Shown here in pieces: positions 53,222 through 63,327 of a stretch of 64,000 nt of DNA; position 1 is the stretch's first letter; each line of letters starts with the position of its first letter. This DNA is from Sporolactobacillus vineae DSM 21990 = SL153 (GTDB lineage: Bacteria; Bacillota; Bacilli; Bacillales; Sporolactobacillaceae). The stretch spans positions 248,001-312,000 of the forward strand of contig NZ_KB899044.1 in assembly GCF_000377985.1 (NCBI RefSeq), read 5' to 3'. Under the pieces are notes generated by a model. The model did no database searches. It worked only from the letters and a program-made list of their open reading frames with translations, and was not told the origin of the DNA. A program made the translations under genes and the position numbers.

Positions 53222-54709
53222 TTAGAGAATAATAGCGATCAGTCCGCCCGACCCTTCGTTGATGATCCGCTCCAGTGTTTCTTTCAGCTTGTAACGTGCA
53301 TTTTCCGGCATCAGCGCAAGTTTCGCCGAAATGCCTTCACGCACGATCGAATTCAGGGAGCGGCCGAAAATATCCGAATTCCAGATCGACAGCGGATCGT
53401 CTTCGAAATCCTGCATCAGGTAGTGAACGAGTTCCTCACTTTGCTTCTCCGTACCGATGATCGGGGCAAATTCGGATTCGACATCCACCTTGATCATATG
53501 AATGGATGGCGCGACCGCTCTGAGCCGTACACCGAATCGCGATCCCTGACGGATGATTTCCGGTTCGTCAAGGCTCATATCGTTGATCGACGGGGCGGCG
53601 ATTCCGTAGCCCGTCTGTTTAACCATCTTCAAAGCCTCGGCCACCTGATCATATTCGCGCTTGGCATGGGCAAAGTCCTGCATCAGCTGAAGCAGATGGT
53701 CTTTACCGCGGATCTCTACGCCGACGATCTCTTTAAGCACCCGATCATAGAGATTATCCGGCGCGAACAGATCAATCTCCGCTGTTCCCTTGCCCATTTC
53801 AATTCCGGATAACTGGGCATTTTCGATAAAGTCATAATCCCCGAACAGATCAACGACGTGGTCGACATCCCGGAGCCGCTTGATGTCTTTGACGGTTTCC
53901 TTTACCGCATCTTCATAACTCTTACGCAGCCAGTGGCCCTCTTTAAGCACCATCACCCAGCTGGGAAGATTTACGTTGACCTCAAGGACCGGAAATTCAA
54001 ATAATGTTTCGCGAAGTACGTTGTTGATATCATGTTCCGTCATATTCTCGACGCTTTGCGCAAGAACCGGTATGTCATATTTTTCAGAGAGTTCTTTGCG
54101 GAGCGCTTCTGTATCCGGATGATAGGGGTGCGTTGAATTGACAATCAGAATGAACGGCTTTCCGACTTCCTTGAGTTCATCCACGATCCGCTCTTCCGCC
54201 TCCAGATAGTCGTCGCGGCCAATATCTCCGATGGATCCGTCCGTTGTGATCACAACACCCAGTGTCGAATGTTCCTGAATTACTTTCCGTGTGCCGATTT
54301 CCGCAGCTTCCTGGAAAGGAATCGGTTCATCATACCATGGGGTGTGAACCATCCGGGGACCATTCTCATCCTCAAACCCTTTAGCACCCTTCACAGCGTA
54401 TCCGACGCAGTCGACCACGCGGATGTTGACCTCAAGGCCTTCTTCGACTTTAACAGATACGGCATGGTTCGGAACAAATTTCGGCTCGGTCGTCATAATC
54501 TGCCGTCCCGCCGCGCTTTGCGGCAATTCATCCTGTGCCCGTACCCGGTCGGCTTCATTTTCAATGTTCGGCAGCACGACCAGTTCCATAAATTTTTTAA
54601 TAAAGGTCGACTTTCCTGTCCGGACTGCTCCGACAACGCCAAGATAAATATCTCCGCCAGTTCGTTCCGCAATGTCCTTAAAAATATCCACCCGCTCTAA
54701 CTTTTCCAA
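53222..54709 (-). CDS. spoIVA: Stage IV sporulation protein A, coat morphogenetic ATPase
   Basis: The ATPase that polymerises on the forespore surface as the base of the coat; 495 residues, very close to the 492 of B. subtilis. TTG 54709 has GGGAGGGTGC before it; longer frames upstream are out-of-gene. Walker A GAVRTGKST (residues 27-35) and the C-terminal EGSGGLIAIIL, needed for localisation, are intact. It has a sigma-E-like promoter and its own terminator. Confidence 0.96.
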   Translation of the reverse strand: MEKLERVDIFKDIAERTGGDIYLGVVGAVRTGKSTFIKKFMELVVLPNIENEADRVRAQDELPQSAAGRQIMTTEPKFVPNHAVSVKVEEGLEVNIRVVDCVGYAVKGAKGFEDENGPRMVHTPWYDEPIPFQEAAEIGTRKVIQEHSTLGVVITTDGSIGDIGRDDYLEAEERIVDELKEVGKPFILIVNSTHPYHPDTEALRKELSEKYDIPVLAQSVENMTEHDINNVLRETLFEFPVLEVNVNLPSWVMVLKEGHWLRKSYEDAVKETVKDIKRLRDVDHVVDLFGDYDFIENAQLSGIEMGKGTAEIDLFAPDNLYDRVLKEIVGVEIRGKDHLLQLMQDFAHAKREYDQVAEALKMVKQTGYGIAAPSINDMSLDEPEIIRQGSRFGVRLRAVAPSIHMIKVDVESEFAPIIGTEKQSEELVHYLMQDFEDDPLSIWNSDIFGRSLNSIVREGISAKLALMPENARYKLKETLERIINEGSGGLIAIIL

Positions 54710-54762
54710 AGTTTGCACCCTCCCGCTCCTCCTCCTGTAGACGAAACCCGGTGATTGTTCTA

Positions 54763-54790
54763 TCCATATGACTTTGTCCACCAAATATGA
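54763..54790 (-). promoter_or_regulatory. Sigma-E-like promoter of spoIVA
   Basis: Minus strand TCATATT (54784-54790), 13-bp spacer, CATATGGA (54763-54770). spoIVA is a sigma-E gene in B. subtilis; the layout equals that before ypjB. The rest of the gap up to 54934 shows no gene. Confidence 0.55.
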
Positions 54791-54934
54791 TAAAAATCTG
54801 GCCGGACCGGGTTGGCCAGTCTGATCAGGTTGCTGTTTGCCTGTCTCAGGCTGCCGCTCCCTATAAGTTATTGTCTCAGGGTGAAAATATGACACTTTCA
54901 CGCCGGAAAAAGGGATCGGGATGGAAATCAGGCG

Positions 54935-54979
54935 AAAAAAAAGGCGGGAGGAAACGAATGAACCGTTTCCTCCCGCTTT
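54935..54979 (-). terminator. Terminator of the spoVIF-like gene
   Basis: A 16-bp stem (AAAGCGGGAGGAAACG against CGTTTCCTCCCGCCTT, one mismatch) with a 7-nt loop and eight T on the minus strand. Confidence 0.92.
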
Positions 54980-55076
54980 GACTAAGCCTTCAACGCCACA
55001 CAGCTCTCTTGGATGGTTGACGCATATTATAAAGTATGCGGACTTCAGAACAGTTGCCGATGGCGGCAGCCTATCC

Positions 55077-55340
55077 TCAAGGCTTCTGGCCGAACATTTT
55101 TGACAAAGAAGATAAATTGCCGGGAACATTACCAGATGTAATCGCTTTAACCAGCGCTTCTTCTTTCTCTTTAGATACCGGCACGCCTGCGGTACGGCCG
55201 ATACGCGCAATTAACTGCCGGACGACTTCAGGATTGCTGAAATCAGCGTTTGAGACAGAATCAGCGATCGAATAAATATCTTCTTTTTTCATCTGTGTCT
55301 TTTTTTCGATATTATCGAAAAAAGGATTACTGGCATTCAT
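55077..55340 (-). CDS. spoVIF: Stage VI sporulation protein F-like
   Basis: An 87-residue protein of the SpoVIF (YjcC) family, needed for late coat assembly in B. subtilis. ATG 55340 follows AAAGGAGGG. The text FFDNIEKKTQMKKEDIYSIADSV, VVRQLIARIGRTAGVPVSKEKEEALVKAI and a C-terminal LSSLSKMF match the family outline. In B. subtilis the gene lies elsewhere; here it sits between gpsA and spoIVA. Confidence 0.85.
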   Translation of the reverse strand: MNASNPFFDNIEKKTQMKKEDIYSIADSVSNADFSNPEVVRQLIARIGRTAGVPVSKEKEEALVKAITSGNVPGNLSSLSKMFGQKP

Positions 55341-55407
55341 GGGCGCCCTCCTTTGTGACTGCATTCTTTACAGTGTATGCAGGCACAAGAAAGCGGTGCT
55401 CAGGGAA

Positions 55408-56457
55408 TCAGGAATCTGCGTGGTTCATCCGGTCTGTCAGGCTTTCGGTCAGTGCCGCGATTTCATCCTTCTTGTCACGGCCCATGAGCTCATCTACGGC
55501 GTCTTTCGGATGTTTTCCGTCAAACAGAACATGATAGATGGCTTCTGTAATCGGCATCTCAACGTGTTCCTTTTTCGCCAGTGCATAAGCCGCTTCAGCA
55601 GTCCGGACACCTTCGACAATCATGCCCATATGTTCCAGAACATCGTCAAGCTTTTTCCCTTTGCCGAGCATATTGCCGGCGCGCCAGTTTCTGCTATGGA
55701 CACTTGTACAGGTCACGATCAGGTCGCCCATTCCGGTCAGACCGATAAACGTCAGCGGATGAGCACCCAGCTTCGCGCCGAGGCGAGAAATTTCAGCCAG
55801 ACCGCGGGTGATCAGTGCTGCCTTTGCATTGTCGCCATAGCCAAGGCCGTCGGAAATGCCGGCACCCAAAGCGATGATATTTTTCAAAGCACCGCCGATT
55901 TCTACACCGACGACATCTTCATTTGTATAAACACGAAAATAATGATTAAAGAACAGATCCTGGACCTTTTTTGCCGCTTCCTGATCATCCGAGGCGACGG
56001 CAACGGTTGTCGGGTGGCGCAGGGATACCTCTTCGGCATGGCTCGGCCCGGACAGAACAACTACCGCGGTGCGCAGGGACTCCGGTATTTCTTCCTGAAT
56101 CACTTCAGACATCCGCTTGAACGTTCTCGGCTCAATACCTTTGATACCATGAACAAACAGCACCGGCTTCGTCAGATAGTCGCGTATATGTCCCAGAACT
56201 TCGCGCAATGCTTTGGCCGGTACAACCAGCATAATTGCATCAGTTCCCTTCAGTGCTTCTTCAAGGCTGGATGTTCCAATGACGCTTTCCGGAAGCAGCA
56301 CACCCGGGAGATAGCGCGTATTCGTATGAGCTGTGCGAATCTCCTCCGCCTGATCCTCCCGGTGACTCCAGAGACTCACCGTATTGCCGTTATCCGCCAG
56401 CACCATTGACAGTGCTGTACCCCAGCTTCCGGCGCCGATGACAGTAATCTTTTTCAA
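55408..56457 (-). CDS. gpsA: Glycerol-3-phosphate dehydrogenase [NAD(P)+]
   Basis: Makes sn-glycerol 3-phosphate, the backbone for phospholipids; 349 residues. GAGSWGTAL binds [13 protein letters not shown] and [28 protein letters not shown] are catalytic regions. TTG start with GGGAGG upstream. Supplies PlsY, encoded just before it. Confidence 0.96.
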   Translation of the reverse strand: MKKITVIGAGSWGTALSMVLADNGNTVSLWSHREDQAEEIRTAHTNTRYLPGVLLPESVIGTSSLEEALKGTDAIMLVVPAKALREVLGHIRDYLTKPVLFVHGIKGIEPRTFKRMSEVIQEEIPESLRTAVVVLSGPSHAEEVSLRHPTTVAVASDDQEAAKKVQDLFFNHYFRVYTNEDVVGVEIGGALKNIIALGAGISDGLGYGDNAKAALITRGLAEISRLGAKLGAHPLTFIGLTGMGDLIVTCTSVHSRNWRAGNMLGKGKKLDDVLEHMGMIVEGVRTAEAAYALAKKEHVEMPITEAIYHVLFDGKHPKDAVDELMGRDKKDEIAALTESLTDRMNHADS

Positions 56458-56486
56458 TTTATTGCCTCCCTTCTATTTTCTTCCGT

Positions 56487-57089
56487 TCAGATTGCTTTCT
56501 TTGATTTTCCGAGTTTGTTTTCATTGCCATGTACGAGCCGGACAATGTTTGTCCGGTGCTGATAAAAGGCCAGTGCAGTTATCAGAAATGCGGGAACCAG
56601 AACCGGCCACGATCCTTTGCTGATCAGCCAGGCAAATACCGGCGAGAAGAGCAGAAAGATCAAAGAACCAAGCGACACATACCGGGTCATGACGATCAAA
56701 AGAATGGCGATCACTCCGGCAAGTAATGCGTCAAGAGGGAAAATCATCAGGAACACGCCGATCGTCGTCGCGACCCCCTTGCCCCCCTTGAAGCCAAAAT
56801 AAACAGGGAAATCATGGCCGATAATCGCACATAACCCTGAAGTTACAACAGCCCAGTCCGCCAGGCCGACTGTCCGGGCGAGCAGAATGCAGACAACGCC
56901 CTTTAATACATCGAGCAGCAGGACACCGACGGCCCAGCCGGTTCCCAGCACACGCTGCGTATTTGTCGCCCCGGCATTTCCGCTTCCCGTTTTCCGGATA
57001 TCAATTTTTTTAATCTTTTTGGTGATCAGATAACTGAAACTGATCGAGCCAATCAAATAGGATAAAACAAAAACAACGAACGCCAACAC
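56487..57089 (-). CDS. plsY: Acyl-phosphate:glycerol-3-phosphate acyltransferase PlsY
   Basis: Integral membrane enzyme of 200 residues with five helices; the three conserved loops GSISFSYLI / GSGNAGATN, GHDFPVYFGFKGGKGVAT and HRTNIVRL are present. GTG start, GAGGGTG 8 nt before, 15 bp after der. Uses the acyl-phosphate from PlsX (19.7 kb). Confidence 0.95.
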   Translation of the reverse strand: MLAFVVFVLSYLIGSISFSYLITKKIKKIDIRKTGSGNAGATNTQRVLGTGWAVGVLLLDVLKGVVCILLARTVGLADWAVVTSGLCAIIGHDFPVYFGFKGGKGVATTIGVFLMIFPLDALLAGVIAILLIVMTRYVSLGSLIFLLFSPVFAWLISKGSWPVLVPAFLITALAFYQHRTNIVRLVHGNENKLGKSKKAI

Positions 57090-57104
57090 CTGTACGGCAC
57101 CCTC

Positions 57105-58421
57105 TTATTTTTCATTTTTTTTCCGTGATAAAATGCGAATCGGCGTACCGACAAATCCGAAAGTTTCACGAAACCGATTTTCAAGATGCCGGACATAGGA
57201 AAAATGGAGCAAGTCCGGATCATTGACAAACAGTACAAATACAGGAGGCCGGACGGCAACCTGTGCCGTGTAATAAATCTTCAGCCTTTTCCCCTTATCG
57301 GACGGCGGCGGTGTCATCGCCACGGTATCCATGACGCAATCGTTCAATATGCTCGTCTGAATCCGCAGGCTGTGGTTTTCAGCAACCTGACGGATCACCG
57401 GGAGCAGCTGCGGAACTCGCTTCCCGGTCAGGGCCGACAAAAAGATGATCGGAGCATAGCTGAGGAACTGGAATTCATCACGGATCTTCTTCCGGAACCG
57501 GTCCTGTGTTTTATCATCCTTGGCGACGGCGTCCCATTTATTCACCGCAATGATCATGCCTCGTCCGGCATCGTGCGCATAACCGGCTATTTTTTTATCC
57601 TGCTCGATGATCCCTTCCTCACCATCGATCACAAGGACGACAACATCTGATTCTTCGATGGCATGCTGGGCCCGCAGAACGCTGTATTTCTCTGTTTTTT
57701 CATAGACTCTGCCGCGTCGGCGAATGCCGGCCGTGTCGACAATAATGAAATCCTGACCGTCTCTTGAGAATTCCGAGTCAATCGCGTCCCTGGTCGTTCC
57801 GGCAATATCGCTGACAATGACCCGCTCTTTACCGAGAATGGCATTCGTCAGTGAAGACTTGCCGACATTTGGCCGGCCGATCAGGGCAAAACGGATGGCA
57901 TCGCTCTGCTCCGACCTTTCGGCTGCTTCCGGGAACCGCTCAATCACCGCATCGAGAAGATCCCCCAAACCCATCCCGTGTGCGCCCGACAACGGCAGCG
58001 GGTCGCCCAGACCCAGTGTATAGAACTCATAAACCAAATTCCTCTGGGCGTAATTATCCAGCTTATTCACGCCGACGACAACCGGTTTCCCTGAGCGGCG
58101 CAGAATCTGTGCCACCTGTTCGTCAGCATCGGTCATTCCCGTTCTGCCATCCACAAGAAATACAATAACGTCTGATTCATCGACCGCGATTTCTGCCTGA
58201 GCACGCATCTGGCCGAGCAGCGGTTCATCGCCGATTTCAATACCGCCTGTATCAATCACATGAAATTCATGATTCAGCCATTCTCCGTTCCCATAGAGCC
58301 GGTCACGGGTCACTCCTGGCTTGTCCTCAACAATTGCCGTACGGCCCCCGACGATTCTGTTGAACACCGTCGACTTGCCTACATTCGGCCTGCCAACGAT
58401 GGCCACTGTTGGTTTTGACAT
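57105..58421 (-). CDS. der: Ribosome-assembly GTPase Der (EngA)
   Basis: Tandem G domains (GRPNVGKST at residue 9 on, GRPNVGKSS near 183) and a C-terminal KH-like domain; 438 residues. Needed for 50S assembly. GGAGG precedes the ATG. Confidence 0.97.
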   Translation of the reverse strand: MSKPTVAIVGRPNVGKSTVFNRIVGGRTAIVEDKPGVTRDRLYGNGEWLNHEFHVIDTGGIEIGDEPLLGQMRAQAEIAVDESDVIVFLVDGRTGMTDADEQVAQILRRSGKPVVVGVNKLDNYAQRNLVYEFYTLGLGDPLPLSGAHGMGLGDLLDAVIERFPEAAERSEQSDAIRFALIGRPNVGKSSLTNAILGKERVIVSDIAGTTRDAIDSEFSRDGQDFIIVDTAGIRRRGRVYEKTEKYSVLRAQHAIEESDVVVLVIDGEEGIIEQDKKIAGYAHDAGRGMIIAVNKWDAVAKDDKTQDRFRKKIRDEFQFLSYAPIIFLSALTGKRVPQLLPVIRQVAENHSLRIQTSILNDCVMDTVAMTPPPSDKGKRLKIYYTAQVAVRPPVFVLFVNDPDLLHFSYVRHLENRFRETFGFVGTPIRILSRKKNEK

Positions 58422-58565
58422 ATTATTCCTCCATAATGTTTCAAAAAAGAAACCTTTCCATCAGGAAAAGTTCGTATCAGGATGTATTATTTTCTGCGTC
58501 CCGCCTGTTTATCTTATCAGAAAGGCAAATGATCCTCAAACCGTCCAGAACATTTACGCGAAAAA

Positions 58566-58609
58566 AGCAGAAAAAGCGGGAACCGGAAACAATGCGTTCC
58601 CGATTCCCG
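58566..58609 (-). terminator. Terminator of the S1-domain gene
   Basis: A 10-bp interrupted stem (CGGGAATCGG with CCGGTTCCCG) and loop, followed by CTTTTTCTGCTTTTTT on the minus strand. Confidence 0.82.
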
Positions 58610-58625
58610 TTCTTCTCATGTTTCC

Positions 58626-59789
58626 TTACTTTAATTTTTTCAGCTGATCACCGATCATATCACCAAGAGAGAAACCGGAAGCGTCATCATCTGAAGTGGC
58701 TTTGGCAATATCCCTTGCCGAGGCCGACTTCGACTGAGACGGCTGCTCGTTTTCCAGCGCCTTAATACTGAGCGAAACACGCTGATCCTGGAAATTAACA
58801 TCAAGCACTTTGACCTTAATAACTTGACCTTCAGACAATACTTCTTCAGGTGTACCGATATGTTCGTGAGAAATCTCGGAGATGTGAACCAGTCCTTCAA
58901 CACCAGGAAGAAGTTCAACAAATGCGCCGAACGGTACGAGCCGTTTCACTGTTCCCTGAAGCGCATCGCCCTGATGGATCTTATCCTTCGCCGTCTCCCA
59001 TGGTCCCGGCTGTGTTGCTTTAATTGAAAGCGAAATACGCTCACTTTCCGGATCAACGGACAAGACTTTGACCTTGACCTTGTCGCCTTCTGAAACAACT
59101 TCCGAAGGCGTCTCGACGTGATAGTGTGCGAGCTGTGAAATATGAACCAGTCCGTCCACGCCGCCAATATCAACGAATGCGCCGAAGTCGGTCAGGCGCT
59201 GTACGGTGCCTTCGATCACGTCGCCTTCCTTAATTGATGCGAGCGTTTCTGCTTTCTTCTTGTCTGCCTCTTCATCAAGCACAGCACGATGCGAAAGAAT
59301 CACCTTGCGTTTCTCACGGTCCAGTTCAACGATCTTGACATCCAGCGGCTTGCCCTTATAATCGCTGAAATCCTCAACAAAATGCCGTTCGACCAGCGAA
59401 GCCGGAATAAATCCGCGCACCCCGAGATCTACAACCAGTCCGCCTTTGACAACATCGGCAATCTCCACGGAGAACGTCTCTTTGTTCTTGTATTTCTCTT
59501 CCAGATCATCCCATGCTTTATCTGCGTCGACTTCACGCTTGGACAATACGAGTTCGTCATCTTCCATTTTTGTGATCTTTACCGTGATATCGTCGCCTTC
59601 ATGCAGCAGGTCCGAAACCTTTTCAACATGCAGACTGGAAAGTTCACTGATCGGAAGAATACCATCAACTTTATATCCAACATCGACTAATGCATGTTTT
59701 TCTTCTACTTTCGTAACTTTGCCGTTGACCACATCGCCAACGTTTAACGCTTTAATAGATGCCATTTCTTTTTTAAAATCTTCAACCAT
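58626..59789 (-). CDS. rpsA: S1-domain RNA-binding protein (RpsA/YpfD)
   Basis: 387 residues with four S1 domains (starting near residues 16, 102, 187 and 272), the shorter Bacillus-type version of ribosomal protein S1. ATG 59789 has AAGGAGG 9 nt upstream. A hairpin with a long loop (59817-59859) lies before its ribosome binding site. Confidence 0.94.
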   Translation of the reverse strand: MVEDFKKEMASIKALNVGDVVNGKVTKVEEKHALVDVGYKVDGILPISELSSLHVEKVSDLLHEGDDITVKITKMEDDELVLSKREVDADKAWDDLEEKYKNKETFSVEIADVVKGGLVVDLGVRGFIPASLVERHFVEDFSDYKGKPLDVKIVELDREKRKVILSHRAVLDEEADKKKAETLASIKEGDVIEGTVQRLTDFGAFVDIGGVDGLVHISQLAHYHVETPSEVVSEGDKVKVKVLSVDPESERISLSIKATQPGPWETAKDKIHQGDALQGTVKRLVPFGAFVELLPGVEGLVHISEISHEHIGTPEEVLSEGQVIKVKVLDVNFQDQRVSLSIKALENEQPSQSKSASARDIAKATSDDDASGFSLGDMIGDQLKKLK

Positions 59790-59876
59790 TCTCCGGGACC
59801 TCCTTAAGATAAACCCAACACGCAATCTCCTATCACTAACTTCTTACAATTGGCGTGTTTTGTCAAGCAGATGGAC

Positions 59877-60473
59877 TTACGGACGCTTGAGTGACGCATG
59901 CGCATCCAGAAGCATCTGAATATGTGACATAATCACTGCACTGACCTCAATCGGCCTGAGCGATTGTTCCTTCAACACTCTGATATTCACCGGAGTACCG
60001 AAAACCACGGTCATCCGTCTTCTGAATTTATAGCGGCCGATGATGGCGCAGGGGATGATGACCGCATTCGTATGAAGTGCGAAAAATCCCGCTCCGGCCA
60101 GACCTTTGCGGAGTTTCGAACCAGAATTCCGGTGTCCTTCGGGAAAGATCAGAAGCGCGTGCCCGTCGTTCAGCAAATGCATGGCCAGACGGATGGCTCC
60201 TCTGTCACCGGTACCCCTCTTGATCGGAAAAGCATTCAGATGGCGGAGCAGCGTCTTCAGCAAGGGAACACGGAATAATTCTTCTTTGGCGATAAAACTC
60301 AGCTTACGGCGCATCGAGATGCCCACAAATGGCGGATCAAAATTCGAAAGATGATTACAGCAGATCAGTACCCCGCCTGATTCAGGTATATTTTCTGCGC
60401 CTTCCACAGTGATCGGGAACAGAATCCGATAAAACCATTTTACGATCGGCTTGCCGAATGCATAGAGATTCAA
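59877..60473 (-). CDS. plsC: 1-acyl-sn-glycerol-3-phosphate acyltransferase
   Basis: Completes phosphatidic acid; 198 residues. NHLSNFD (HxxxxD) and FPEGHRN motifs, one N-terminal hydrophobic segment. TTG start overlaps the cmk stop (TTGA), so the two are co-translated as in Bacillus ypfC/cmk neighbourhoods. Confidence 0.93.
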   Translation of the reverse strand: MNLYAFGKPIVKWFYRILFPITVEGAENIPESGGVLICCNHLSNFDPPFVGISMRRKLSFIAKEELFRVPLLKTLLRHLNAFPIKRGTGDRGAIRLAMHLLNDGHALLIFPEGHRNSGSKLRKGLAGAGFFALHTNAVIIPCAIIGRYKFRRRMTVVFGTPVNIRVLKEQSLRPIEVSAVIMSHIQMLLDAHASLKRP

Positions 60474-61153
60474 CGGAAACGCCTCTTAGTGACAATGTCC
60501 AGAATCTTGTCCACAACCTCATCAATCGTCAGTGACGTCGTATCCACTTCGATGGCGTCTTCCGCTTTGACAAGCGGCGAAACGGCGCGTTCCATGTCTT
60601 TTCGGTCACGCAGAGCGATCGCGTTCCGCAGCGATTCCATTGACGGATGCCTGCCCTTCTGCTCTTCCTCTCTGAACCGCCGGACGGCACGCTCGTCAAC
60701 TGATGCCCTGAGAAAGATCTTCACCTGTGCGGACGGCAGAACATGTGTCCCGATGTCCCGACCGTCCATGACGACGTCACAGCTTTCAGCCAATACCCGC
60801 TGACGCCTGACCATCTCTTTCCGGACCTCGCCGAATGAAGAAACAAGGGAGACGTGCGCCGATACCTCAGGATAACGAATCGGTTCCGTGACGTCCTCCC
60901 CGTCGACAAAAACTTTCTGACCGTTTTCGCCATACTCAAGACGAATGTCGGTCTTTTCAAGGAGCGACGCCAGACCGGCGCCGTCGTTCAAATCCTTATT
61001 CTCTTTTTGCGCTTTATAAGTCAGCGAACGGTACATTGCCCCCGTATCGATATAAACGAAGCCCAGCTTCTTAGAAAGAATCTTAGCGACGGTGCTTTTC
61101 CCTGCAGCCGCCGGTCCGTCGATCGCAATCTGAAAAAAACGTTCCATGTACAT
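60470..61153 (-). CDS. cmk: Cytidylate kinase
   Basis: Phosphorylates CMP/dCMP; 227 residues. P-loop GPAAAGKST, YIDTGAMYR, DGRDIGTHVLP and the lid EEEQKGRHPSMESL are present. ATG 61153 has GGAG 5 nt before; a second ATG two codons on is possible. Confidence 0.95.
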   Translation of the reverse strand: MYMERFFQIAIDGPAAAGKSTVAKILSKKLGFVYIDTGAMYRSLTYKAQKENKDLNDGAGLASLLEKTDIRLEYGENGQKVFVDGEDVTEPIRYPEVSAHVSLVSSFGEVRKEMVRRQRVLAESCDVVMDGRDIGTHVLPSAQVKIFLRASVDERAVRRFREEEQKGRHPSMESLRNAIALRDRKDMERAVSPLVKAEDAIEVDTTSLTIDEVVDKILDIVTKRRFR

Positions 61154-61194
61154 CGTCTCTCCAATCCCTGCATGATCATCGAATCCACGCTGCG

Positions 61195-61881
61195 TCAGCG
61201 GCGGCGGTGATCCATCTCCCATTGTAAAATTCTTCTCCGGCTTGCCAACTGCTTATCAAAGCAGAAACGGATAATCGGCTGGCGTGCCGACTCGTTCTCC
61301 AGTTTGAATGCAATCGATGCCTTGTTCTTGTGTGTGAACTTGTCCGCAAATACACGGACGATCTTTCCGTTAAGCGACAGATAATGGTATGTTCCTGTGC
61401 TCAGATGAATACACAGCCAGATCACGACCGGTGTTTCCGGCGGCAGGGACACGTTGTCCGGAAGGTTAACCAGCACGCCCCCGCCGCTGATATCCGTTGT
61501 AAGCGTGACAAAGGGGCTGAAGCGCTCATCCGCCGGGTGCACCGCGATATCGAGGTTCGCATCAACGCGCACATAATTTCTGCGCTGAACCTGTTCCAGA
61601 CTCTCTTCCCCGTCATAGCGCAGCAGCATCATCGGTATCCGGCCCGGGACACGCCGCACGAACTGTACTCTGAAATGAAAGACATGATTTTCTGCAATAT
61701 AGTTGGCCATGAACAGCGTATCGTTCAGAAGCAGCGCTGTTTTCCCCGTTCGTTCATCGATCGGGTAGTCAATCAGTATCTGATTTTCTTTCAGATCGGC
61801 AATCCGGCAGCGAAACCGTTCGGTCATCCCGCTCTCTCCGCTTCTCTCCAGGATCAGATTCTCCCCTGCCCTTAAGATCAT
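61195..61881 (-). CDS. ypfA: c-di-GMP-binding PilZ protein (YpfA/MotI type)
   Basis: A 228-residue protein with an N-terminal YcgR-like domain and a C-terminal PilZ domain. The c-di-GMP motif is intact: QRRNYVR (residues 99-105) and DISGGG (130-135). In B. subtilis the same-position protein (DgrA/MotI) binds c-di-GMP and slows flagella. GGAGG precedes the ATG. Confidence 0.9.
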   Translation of the reverse strand: MILRAGENLILERSGESGMTERFRCRIADLKENQILIDYPIDERTGKTALLLNDTLFMANYIAENHVFHFRVQFVRRVPGRIPMMLLRYDGEESLEQVQRRNYVRVDANLDIAVHPADERFSPFVTLTTDISGGGVLVNLPDNVSLPPETPVVIWLCIHLSTGTYHYLSLNGKIVRVFADKFTHKNKASIAFKLENESARQPIIRFCFDKQLASRRRILQWEMDHRRR

Positions 61882-61956
61882 GCCTCAGCCTCCGGTCATA
61901 TTCTGATTGCACCGCACACGTCCGGCGCAATCCATTACATCAAAAATATTATACAT

Positions 61957-61987
61957 GAAAACGGGGCGAGAAAACATGCTCCCCCGT
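61957..61987 (-). terminator. Terminator of sleB-ypeB
   Basis: ACGGGG-GAG pairs with CTC-CCCCGT (one internal G/G mismatch), loop CATGTTTT, then TTTT on the minus strand, directly after the ypeB stop codon. The 75 bp that follow hold a TATAAT that may serve the PilZ gene. Confidence 0.7.
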
Positions 61988-63316
61988 CTAATTTCCCACC
62001 AGCTCCATTTTTTCCTGATCGCCATTCGCTGCATTGAGCAGCATCCGGTAGGTTTTCTCACCCTTTGTAACAAACAGCTCGTAGCAAAGAATATTATCCA
62101 GCGATCCATTTTGAATCACAGCCAGATTGACCTCCCTGACTTTCAGATCTTTATTGATCTGTGACCGGACAGATTTTTCCGACACTTTAGGGACAAGCGG
62201 AATCTTTTCACATTTATGGAACAGATAATTCATTTGATCAAATGCGATGATCTGTCCATTATCCATAGCAACCTTTAATTTAATTGAAGCCGGATAAATC
62301 CGGACATTTTTAATCTGCCGGACATACGTCAGAACGGCCACATTCTGATATTGATTCCGTTTGGTGAGGGTCAGGTTATGAAAACCTCTTTCCCGCAGAA
62401 ACCGGTCCGCCTTTTCCGTTGCCTGGCCCAGGCTGATCTCTTCCTTGTGAACCGGCCGGTTGATCATGTACCAGAGCACGTGACCGCCCTTTTTCGACAC
62501 GGAGCCTGCGGTCACAGGCCCTCCGTCCGCTTTGACCGACAGTTCATAACTCTGTTCATGCGAACCCCTGCCGCTCTCTTTAATCTGCCGCAGGGCAGCG
62601 TTCCTGACACCGATCATGGCTTTCAGTTTGCCGGCCGCCTGCTCCTTGCTGATCTGCGCACCGGTCAGTTTATTCAGCTTGTTCTTTTGCAGCGCCATAT
62701 TGCGTGGATTTTCCGGGCTGAAATCCTGAGTATAATCGGTTGCCTGAATGTTAATCTGTTTCATCCCGTCGATAACCTGATTGTCCTGATTCTGTTTTTG
62801 CCCGTTCAGTGCGGTTTCGACATCCATCCACTTCAGATGGCGCGTCATGATCGTCCCCTGAACCTCTCTCAGCCCGTCGCTGATTTTCTCTGACTCACGA
62901 TATAATGTCTGCAGCGTATGGTACTCGTGATCGGTCAGCGGCCGTGATGAAGCCGGCTTGACTGCCGACTGATAGGTGAATTCACCGACATGTGCCAGGA
63001 ATTCATTCGCGCGGTTAAACGGAAGCAGCGTCAGGGGGAGTTCATTCGCCGCCGCATGGGCCAGCGTGCTCAGCCGCCATGATTCCGCCAGCTGGGGCCG
63101 CATCCCATTTCTCGACTGCATGGCCAGGGAAACACCCAGCGCATTCTGAAGGGCGTCAACATAATAGGTCAGTTCGTGATACGCCTGCTGATAATGATTT
63201 TCCGCATGAATCGTCACGGCATTGCGCATCCGGTGTTCCTGCCAGCCCCAGGCAGCGAGAATCACCAGTGCGGCAGCAGCAGTAATCATCAGCGCGTATG
63301 TTCTCCATCTTTTCAT
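61988..63316 (-). CDS. ypeB: Germination protein YpeB
   Basis: Partner that stabilises and localises SleB in the spore; 442 residues. N-terminal signal anchor (residues 5-24), a helical domain to about 230, then PepSY-type domains. GAGGCAGGAGC precedes the ATG, 11 bp after sleB. Confidence 0.93.
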   Translation of the reverse strand: MKRWRTYALMITAAAALVILAAWGWQEHRMRNAVTIHAENHYQQAYHELTYYVDALQNALGVSLAMQSRNGMRPQLAESWRLSTLAHAAANELPLTLLPFNRANEFLAHVGEFTYQSAVKPASSRPLTDHEYHTLQTLYRESEKISDGLREVQGTIMTRHLKWMDVETALNGQKQNQDNQVIDGMKQINIQATDYTQDFSPENPRNMALQKNKLNKLTGAQISKEQAAGKLKAMIGVRNAALRQIKESGRGSHEQSYELSVKADGGPVTAGSVSKKGGHVLWYMINRPVHKEEISLGQATEKADRFLRERGFHNLTLTKRNQYQNVAVLTYVRQIKNVRIYPASIKLKVAMDNGQIIAFDQMNYLFHKCEKIPLVPKVSEKSVRSQINKDLKVREVNLAVIQNGSLDNILCYELFVTKGEKTYRMLLNAANGDQEKMELVGN

Positions 63317-63327
63317 GCTCCTGCCTC

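Noticed and set aside
55339-56409. 356-residue plus-strand reading frame opposite gpsA
   Set aside because: Antisense shadow of gpsA, whose cofactor and catalytic motifs are intact.
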